Assembly: GCA_944325605.1 (NCBI GenBank) | Contig: CALVAX010000017.1 | Coordinates: 1-36,376, forward strand | Direction of reading: 5' to 3' | Length of the DNA: 36,376 bases | DNA from: Candidatus Gastranaerophilales bacterium | Lineage (GTDB): Bacteria > Cyanobacteriota > Vampirovibrionia > Gastranaerophilales > Gastranaerophilaceae | Shown here: piece by piece, positions 31,258 to 36,376 of the stretch | Numbering within the stretch: position 1 is the stretch's first letter | Layout: every line of letters begins with the position of its first letter | The notes under the pieces: generated by a model | Seen by the model: only the letters and a program-made list of their open reading frames with translations | Databases searched by the model: none | What the model was told of the DNA's origin: nothing | Translations under genes and position numbers: made by a program

Positions 31258-32909
31258 TAGGTATCCGGAAGCTCCAGTGGTGCAAGCGGAGTTTCGCTTG
31301 CAGCCGGCAATTCCGGAACTAGATTTTCAAATGAATCTGCACTGTGCCTTTTCAATGGTTTTGCAGCCACATTATTATTGTTTTGTATATTTGTATTTGT
31401 GTCAGATGTCTGATTAAAAGATTTTGCAGGAATTGTGTATTGTTCATTATCTATTTTTTCCGGAGATTCAATCTGTTTTTGTTCTGAGTCAGGAAGAGTC
31501 TGAACCTGTTCAGATTCTGACGATGCGGACGGATGTTCCTGAAGTGCGGGAAGATTATCCTTCACAGGCACTTCCGCTTGTTGTCCGGCATTAGGACTTG
31601 TTAAAATTGTTTGAACTTCTGTACTGTTTTCAGAGGCTTGAGGTTCAGAATTCTCCGGCTGAACCGTTTCTTTCATATTTTCTTCTTCAGCCGGCATTGA
31701 ATCTTCTACAGGCTGAAGCCTGTTTGTTTTTGAATTTTTACGGAGCTTAAGAATTTTTGACTGAGGCCTGAATTCTTCGACATTAGAGAACTCTCTGCCC
31801 GTGGAAGAAGGACTTGCAGCTTCTGTTTTTTCATCTGAAACCGGAGCCTGTTCTGCCGGAAGAGATTCAGCCGGCGCAGATTTTTCAGTGTCAGAAACCG
31901 GTTTTGACTCTAACAATGCAGGCTGCGGCCCAGCTTTTTCTTCTATATTTTTCTCCTGCTCCGGAGCTGGCATTGATTGCGCAGGCTGCAACAATTCTTT
32001 TGAGCTTTCCGACGGCGTACTATCTTCAAATTCTGTCTGTTTTTTAGCATCGGAACGGCCGAACCGGAAAGCAACCTCCTCCTGTTTTGCCGGCATATTC
32101 AAAACTTCAGCCTGCAAATCCTCAATAGTTACCCCGTATTCTTCTCCCGGAAGCGGTGCTTTTAAATTCATGCGCCGTTCTTTCTCTTCTTTAGATATAT
32201 CAGGTTCGGAAGCTGTTTCTTCGATTGCTTTTTCCTGAAATGCTGTATTTTCTTGCAGCAATCCGGCGTCAGGATTGTCAGGCAATTTTTCAGGGGCAGC
32301 GGCCGCCGAAATTTCCTGATTTTTATCTTTGTCATCATCTTTCAGCTTAAATTTGAGATAAAAAACCTGATCTTTTAAAATTACGATATCCTCACCTTTT
32401 TCCACATATGAAACCGGAGTACTCTCATAGACCGACATTGCGCTTGATTTAACCCTGTTGCCTTCTTCGTTTTTAACAGCACCTTCTACCGCAGCATAGC
32501 CGATTGAAAGCCCTTTTAAAAAGAAATTCCCGACACTCAAAGCTGCTGTTTTTGCGGCATGTTTATAATCAAACTTTGTTGTAAATTTGCCTTTAAATTG
32601 TTTTCCATCGGGCGGGATAATATGTCTTTGTCCATTGTTGTCAGTATATTCGGTCAGGACTATGGAAAAAGTTGCGTCGCGTTTCAATCTTTTTGGACTA
32701 ACCACATCAACCAGATTACCTTTCAGGATATAGCCATCCATAATCAAAAGTTCTTCATCCAAATCCATATCCGAAACAGCTTTAACCTCAATAGAGGCGG
32801 GCGGATTTTCCGTGTTAAATTCTGACAGAGCCTGAACTTGCAGTGTTTCAGCATTCACCGGCATTATACTTATTAACAAAATAACTGACAGCAACAATAT
32901 TTTTTTCAT
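31254..32909 (-). CDS. Exported protein with long low-complexity tail
   Basis: A 551-residue protein. The signal peptide is residues 1-20 (MKKILLLSVILLISIMPVNA), with no lipobox cysteine. Residues 21-210 form a compact beta-rich domain (DEELLIMDGYILKGNLVDVV, FKGKFTTKFDYKHAAKTAAL, IVILKDQVFYLKFKLKDDD). Residues about 215-551 are Pro/Glu/Ser/Gln/Ala-rich low complexity with repeated PAE-, SEP- and ENS-like words, probably disordered and periplasmic or surface-exposed. AAGGGA precedes the start. It follows the one-TM gene by 12 bases, so they are cotranscribed, perhaps from uvrA. I do not recognise the folded domain. Confidence 0.65.
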   Translation of the reverse strand: MKKILLLSVILLISIMPVNAETLQVQALSEFNTENPPASIEVKAVSDMDLDEELLIMDGYILKGNLVDVVSPKRLKRDATFSIVLTEYTDNNGQRHIIPPDGKQFKGKFTTKFDYKHAAKTAALSVGNFFLKGLSIGYAAVEGAVKNEEGNRVKSSAMSVYESTPVSYVEKGEDIVILKDQVFYLKFKLKDDDKDKNQEISAAAAPEKLPDNPDAGLLQENTAFQEKAIEETASEPDISKEEKERRMNLKAPLPGEEYGVTIEDLQAEVLNMPAKQEEVAFRFGRSDAKKQTEFEDSTPSESSKELLQPAQSMPAPEQEKNIEEKAGPQPALLESKPVSDTEKSAPAESLPAEQAPVSDEKTEAASPSSTGREFSNVEEFRPQSKILKLRKNSKTNRLQPVEDSMPAEEENMKETVQPENSEPQASENSTEVQTILTSPNAGQQAEVPVKDNLPALQEHPSASSESEQVQTLPDSEQKQIESPEKIDNEQYTIPAKSFNQTSDTNTNIQNNNNVAAKPLKRHSADSFENLVPELPAASETPLAPLELPDTY

Positions 32910-32921
32910 TAATATTCCCTT

Positions 32922-33329
32922 TTATCTTTCTTTTTGAGTAAAATCTTTACCTGATTTCAAATTACCGCAAAAATTTCTAATTTGATCCTTATATCTTGAT
33001 TCAAAGCTTGAGGGAAGATAAACTCTTTGCCCGTCGTTAAGCGTGATAACAGGATAATAGCAATGATATTTACGGCTTTTGTTGCCTGTCCTGCGGGTAC
33101 AGCGGCGGGTCAGACTTGACACTTCACACGATTGAACGTCCTGTACGGCAAACGCATTTAGCTCTTTTGAGCCTTTAAAAAGCTTGCAATATCCGTCAAC
33201 GCATTCCAATGTGGAATAAGGTCTTGGAAATGCATAATACAAAAAAGTTATCCCGACAAAAAGTATAATACCCCAGACAGAATTGCGCCCTCTTAAAAAA
33301 TAAGACAATAAATCAAAAATATAATTCAT
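32922..33329 (-). CDS. Membrane-anchored small protein, unknown
   Basis: A 135-residue protein. A single hydrophobic helix at about 17-35 (SVWGIILFVGITFLYYAFP) is followed by a cysteine-containing domain (TLECVDGYCKLFKGSKELNA, then VQSCEVSSLTRRCTRR, then KYHCYYPVITLNDGQRVYLP, ending with a NFCGNL helix). The six cysteines, the short basic region and the VITLNDGQRVYLPSS strand pair suggest a small beta domain. It lies 54 bases after uvrA and 12 before the next gene, all on the minus strand. No family recognised. Confidence 0.65.
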   Translation of the reverse strand: MNYIFDLLSYFLRGRNSVWGIILFVGITFLYYAFPRPYSTLECVDGYCKLFKGSKELNAFAVQDVQSCEVSSLTRRCTRRTGNKSRKYHCYYPVITLNDGQRVYLPSSFESRYKDQIRNFCGNLKSGKDFTQKER

Positions 33330-33383
33330 TAGCTCTGAATACCCCTTATCCTGTAAATATTAAAACATTATCCGCCTGTCATG

Positions 33384-36209
33384 TCAAGAAAACATAGGTT
33401 TAAGATACTGACCTGTGTAAGAATTTTTAACCTTTGCGACTTCTTTTGGCGAACCTGCCGCAACAATCTGCCCGCCTCCCGAGCCGCCTTCGGGGCCGAG
33501 ATCTATTATGTAATCGGCAACTTTGATTAAATCAAGGTTGTGTTCAATTATCAAAATGGTATTTCCCTGATCTGCAAGAGCGTGGATGATTTTAATAAGC
33601 TTGTCTAAATCCGCCCAGTGAAGCCCGACAGAAGGTTCATCCATAAGGTAAAGCGTCTTTCCGGTCGCGCGCTTGTTAAGTTCCGAGGCAAGCTTAATCC
33701 TCTGCGCCTCTCCGCCGGAGAGGGTTGTTGCGCTCTGTCCGAGTTTTATATAATCAAGCCCGACGTCATTAAGCGTTTGGAGTTTGTGCTTGATATTCGG
33801 AACATTTTCAAAGAATGCAAGCGCCTCTTTTACACTCATATCAAGAACATCGGCAATTGTTTTACCTTTGTATTTAACTTCAAGAGTTTCACGGTTGTAG
33901 CGTTTACCTTTGCAGACAGGGCATTTTACATAGACATCCGAGAGGAAATTCATCTCAATTTTGTTTACGCCGTCACCCTTGCAGGCTTCACATCTGCCGC
34001 CTTTGACGTTGAAACTGAAGCGGCCGGCTTTGTAGCCTCTGAGTTTGGCTTCGTTTGTTTTGGCGTACAAATCCCTTATATGTGTAAACAAATCCGTATA
34101 AGTTGCAGGGTTTGAACGTGGCGTTCTGCCGATTGGCGACTGGTCGATGTCAATAATTTTGTCAATATTTTCAAATCCGGTAATTTCATCCACTCCCTGC
34201 GGTTTTGGCTTATTTTTGCGGAGTTTGTGAACAGCGTATTCATAAATCAAATCCTGCATCAGAGTTGATTTACCCGAACCTGAAACGCCGGTAAGGACAA
34301 CTATTTTCCCGAGCGGAATTTTCACGTCTATATTTTTCAAATTGTTCAGATGCGCATTTTTAACGGTCAGAAAATGTCCGTTGCCTTCCCTGACTTTTTT
34401 CGGAATCGGAATATAACGTTCTCCGCTCAAATATTTTCCTGTCACGGATTTTGGAGCGTTTATAATGTCCTCAACGCTTCCGCTTGCGATAACTTCCCCG
34501 CCGAGAACTCCGGCCCCCGGGCCGATATCAACGATATAATCCGCATTTCTGATTGTTTCTTCATCGTGTTCAACAACAATCAAAGTATTGCCGAGGTTGC
34601 GGAGTTTTATAAGCGTCTTAATCAATCTGTCGTTATCTCTCTGGTGAAGCCCGATTGAAGGCTCATCCAGGACATACAAAACCCCTGACAGCCCGCTTCC
34701 GATTTGCGTTGCAAGCCGTATTCTCTGAGCTTCCCCGCCGGAGAGGGTTCCTGCCATACGGGAAAGATTCAGATAACTTAAACCTACGTCTTTTAAGAAT
34801 TTCAGTCTTGCTCTGATTTCGTCTAAAATCTGTTTTGCAATCTGGATATGGTATTCACTCAACTCCAGATACAAATCCGAAATAAAGTCATACTCATCAT
34901 CCACCGACATCAGAGTAAATTCGTAGATATTTTTTCCTTTAATTTTGACTGCAAGCGGAAAAGGTTTCAATCTTGCGCCATTGCAGGCTTTGCAGGGCGT
35001 CATAATCATATATTTTTCGATTTCTTCCCGCCAGTAATCCGCTTCTGACTCATGGTATTTTTTCATTAAATAAGGGATTACACCCGGATAACTGTGGTAG
35101 CGGGTTTCGTAGCGCTTTGTCGTGAAGCCTTTTATTTTCATTTTAATAATATCCGGCGCACCATAGAGAATTATGTCCTGCTGGTCTTTTGTAAGTTTTT
35201 CAAAAGGCTTATCCGCATCAATTCCGTAGTGGGAAGTTACGGCATCAAGCATATCTTTGTAATAAGTTGTTGATGACTTATCCCACGGATAAATCGCGCC
35301 TTCATTTATGGATTTTGTTCTGTCAGGCACGACTAAATCCGGCGAAATTTCATAGTCCACGCCGATTCCGGAACATCTTTCACAGGCTCCGTAAGGGTTG
35401 TTAAAAGAAAAAATCCTCGGCGCCAGTTCTTCAAAACTTATATTGCAATTAGGGCAGGCAAGTTTTTCGCTGAAAACGACTTCTTTGTCGCCTATAATAT
35501 CGACTATTGTAATACCGTCCGCTTTGTGAAGCGCAATCCCGACACTGTCCGCAATCCTCGACTGTGCCTCCGGTTTTACGACAATTCTGTCCACAACAAC
35601 AGAGATATCGTGTTTTTTGGTTTTTGCAAGTTCAATTTCGTCTTCATCCAGATTGTAAATCTCTCCGTCAACCTTGACTCTGACAAAGCCTTCCTGTCTT
35701 AATTCTTCAAAAGTTGAAGAATACTCGCCCTTTTTGCCTCTTACAATCGGGGCTAAAATCTGGATTTTCGTACCTTCCGGAAGTTTAAGAATAGAATTCA
35801 CAATCTCATCAATGGTCTGCGGCTTAATCTCAGCCCCGCACTCAGGACAATACGGAGTTCCGACGCGTGCATACAGAAGCCTTAAGTAGTCGTAAATTTC
35901 CGTAACCGTTCCGACCGTAGATCTCGGGTTGTTGCTTGTAGACTTCTGGTCAATTGAAATAGCAGGAGATAAGCCGTCTATATATTCGACATCAGGCTTG
36001 TCCATCTGCCCCAAAAATTGGCGGGCGTACGTCGAAAGACTCTCAATATACCGCCTCTGGCCTTCCGCAAAAATCGTATCAAACGCAAGCGAACTTTTGC
36101 CGGATCCTGAAACTCCCGTAAAAACAACAAGTTCGTTCTTCGGAATTTCGACCGAAACATCCTTTAAATTGTGTTCCTTTGCTCCCTTTATTTTTATTGT
36201 GTCTGACAT
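33384..36209 (-). CDS. uvrA: Excinuclease ABC subunit A
   Basis: A 941-residue UvrA, full length, the damage-scanning ATPase of nucleotide excision repair. Two ABC modules are visible. The first has Walker [10 protein letters not shown] (33-41), a signature [13 protein letters not shown] and [12 protein letters not shown]. The second has [26 protein letters not shown] and [12 protein letters not shown]. The zinc modules CPNC...CERC (first half) and CEAC...CPVC (second half) are complete. The start has no Shine-Dalgarno site. A TTGAAA-16-CATAAT promoter ends 6 bases before the ATG, suggesting a leaderless transcript. uvrA is first of a three-gene minus-strand run with two unknown envelope-type proteins. 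Confidence 0.98.
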   Translation of the reverse strand: MSDTIKIKGAKEHNLKDVSVEIPKNELVVFTGVSGSGKSSLAFDTIFAEGQRRYIESLSTYARQFLGQMDKPDVEYIDGLSPAISIDQKSTSNNPRSTVGTVTEIYDYLRLLYARVGTPYCPECGAEIKPQTIDEIVNSILKLPEGTKIQILAPIVRGKKGEYSSTFEELRQEGFVRVKVDGEIYNLDEDEIELAKTKKHDISVVVDRIVVKPEAQSRIADSVGIALHKADGITIVDIIGDKEVVFSEKLACPNCNISFEELAPRIFSFNNPYGACERCSGIGVDYEISPDLVVPDRTKSINEGAIYPWDKSSTTYYKDMLDAVTSHYGIDADKPFEKLTKDQQDIILYGAPDIIKMKIKGFTTKRYETRYHSYPGVIPYLMKKYHESEADYWREEIEKYMIMTPCKACNGARLKPFPLAVKIKGKNIYEFTLMSVDDEYDFISDLYLELSEYHIQIAKQILDEIRARLKFLKDVGLSYLNLSRMAGTLSGGEAQRIRLATQIGSGLSGVLYVLDEPSIGLHQRDNDRLIKTLIKLRNLGNTLIVVEHDEETIRNADYIVDIGPGAGVLGGEVIASGSVEDIINAPKSVTGKYLSGERYIPIPKKVREGNGHFLTVKNAHLNNLKNIDVKIPLGKIVVLTGVSGSGKSTLMQDLIYEYAVHKLRKNKPKPQGVDEITGFENIDKIIDIDQSPIGRTPRSNPATYTDLFTHIRDLYAKTNEAKLRGYKAGRFSFNVKGGRCEACKGDGVNKIEMNFLSDVYVKCPVCKGKRYNRETLEVKYKGKTIADVLDMSVKEALAFFENVPNIKHKLQTLNDVGLDYIKLGQSATTLSGGEAQRIKLASELNKRATGKTLYLMDEPSVGLHWADLDKLIKIIHALADQGNTILIIEHNLDLIKVADYIIDLGPEGGSGGGQIVAAGSPKEVAKVKNSYTGQYLKPMFS

Positions 36210-36215
36210 AATTTA

Positions 36216-36243
36216 ATTATGGCACGTAAAGTTTATATTTCAA
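36216..36243 (-). promoter_or_regulatory. uvrA promoter touching the start codon
   Basis: Minus strand: TTGAAA (36238-36243), 16 bases, CATAAT (36216-36221), then 6 bases to the ATG at 36209. The geometry is the same as that of the matrixin-like gene promoter at 930-957. I did not identify an SOS box, but I cannot exclude a divergent lineage-specific one. Confidence 0.55.
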
Positions 36244-36262
36244 ATTTTTGTATGTTAAAATT

Positions 36263-36376
36263 TTACCACGCCGGATAATCCTTCTTCATTTCCCATCCAT
36301 CCTGCATAATGAGTGCTGCGCAGGCATCACCCTGCTTGCCGTCACTGCTTCTTGATGGATTGCAAGGTCTGTGAAT
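36263..36376 (-). CDS. C-terminus of a pilin-like protein (partial)
   Basis: The last 37 codons of a minus-strand gene whose start lies beyond the window, with TAA at 36263-36265. The visible part reads ...RPCNPSRSSDGKQGDACAAL then IMQDGWEMKKDYPAW. Ser/Gly-rich, with two cysteines 14 residues apart and a C-terminal Trp-rich DGW...DYPAW ending. I associate this type of ending with type IV pilin/pseudopilin-like proteins (prepilin-cleavage domain) in the presumed lineage. The diagnostic N-terminus is outside the window, so the family call is inferred; the frame itself is clear. Confidence 0.55.
   Translation of the reverse strand: MHRPCNPSRSSDGKQGDACAALIMQDGWEMKKDYPAW

Overview
The window is AT-rich chromosomal DNA of a diderm bacterium. 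Outer-membrane-type biology is suggested by a giant AsmA/YhdP-like protein and several Sec-exported proteins. My best guess, from memory of similar proteins and without any search, is a Melainabacteria/Vampirovibrionia lineage (gut Gastranaerophilales). The grounds are the mix of a flagellar-type export cluster, rpsB-tsf, GH77 amylomaltase, small proteins with an N-terminal Phe-Gly-type tag, and a pilin-like C-terminus at the right edge. No rRNA, tRNA, CRISPR array, transposase or phage gene was seen.

Layout. 1-329: gene-free, two copies of a hairpin repeat. 330-6208: exported matrixin-like protein without zinc ligands (-), SEC-C protein, HAD phosphatase, Maf pyrophosphatase (-), small unknown (-), U32-like protein. 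6255-13680: TPR/NHL exported protein (-), 4-alpha-glucanotransferase (-), 1481-residue AsmA-like protein (+). 13719-20052: a minus-strand operon reading fliE, fliF, fliG-like, fliH-like, flhA, yidD. 20277-21881: a 58-residue small gene (-), a helical-repeat-like protein, a CopG/ribbon-helix-helix regulator and a 57-residue companion. 21961-26058: small unknown, tuf, nusA, a four-helix-bundle gene in a 470-bp inverted-repeat element, rimP (all -). 26206-27570: coiled-coil protein (-). 28167-30790: cobO, a structured leader, rpsB, tsf (+). 30791-36376: palindromic repeat, 47-residue gene (+), then a minus-strand run of uvrA, a one-TM protein and an exported Pro/Glu/Ser-rich protein. The end of a pilin-like gene lies at the edge.

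How genes work together. rimP (30S maturation), nusA (transcription elongation), tuf and rpsB-tsf (translation elongation and its GDP exchange) are housekeeping information-processing genes. The fliE-flhA block encodes the membrane ring and export gate of a flagellar-type secretion system, but its FliG-position protein looks unusual and no rod, hook, filament, ATPase or stator gene is in view. uvrA and maf are genome and nucleotide-pool maintenance genes.

Most notable: (1) the four-helix-bundle gene sits between rimP and nusA, bounded by 41-bp inverted repeats matching at 38 positions, so it looks like an rRNA-type intervening sequence that has landed in an mRNA operon; (2) a matrixin-like protein in which all three zinc histidines are replaced; (3) several genes without a Shine-Dalgarno site carry a -10 box 6 nt before the start codon, suggesting leaderless mRNAs; (4) hairpin repeats with compensatory changes at the left edge; (5) a structured leader before rpsB. 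Five annotated small or partial genes lie outside ordinary ORF length cutoffs. Starts were moved downstream for four genes on the basis of Shine-Dalgarno sites, signal peptides or promoter position.
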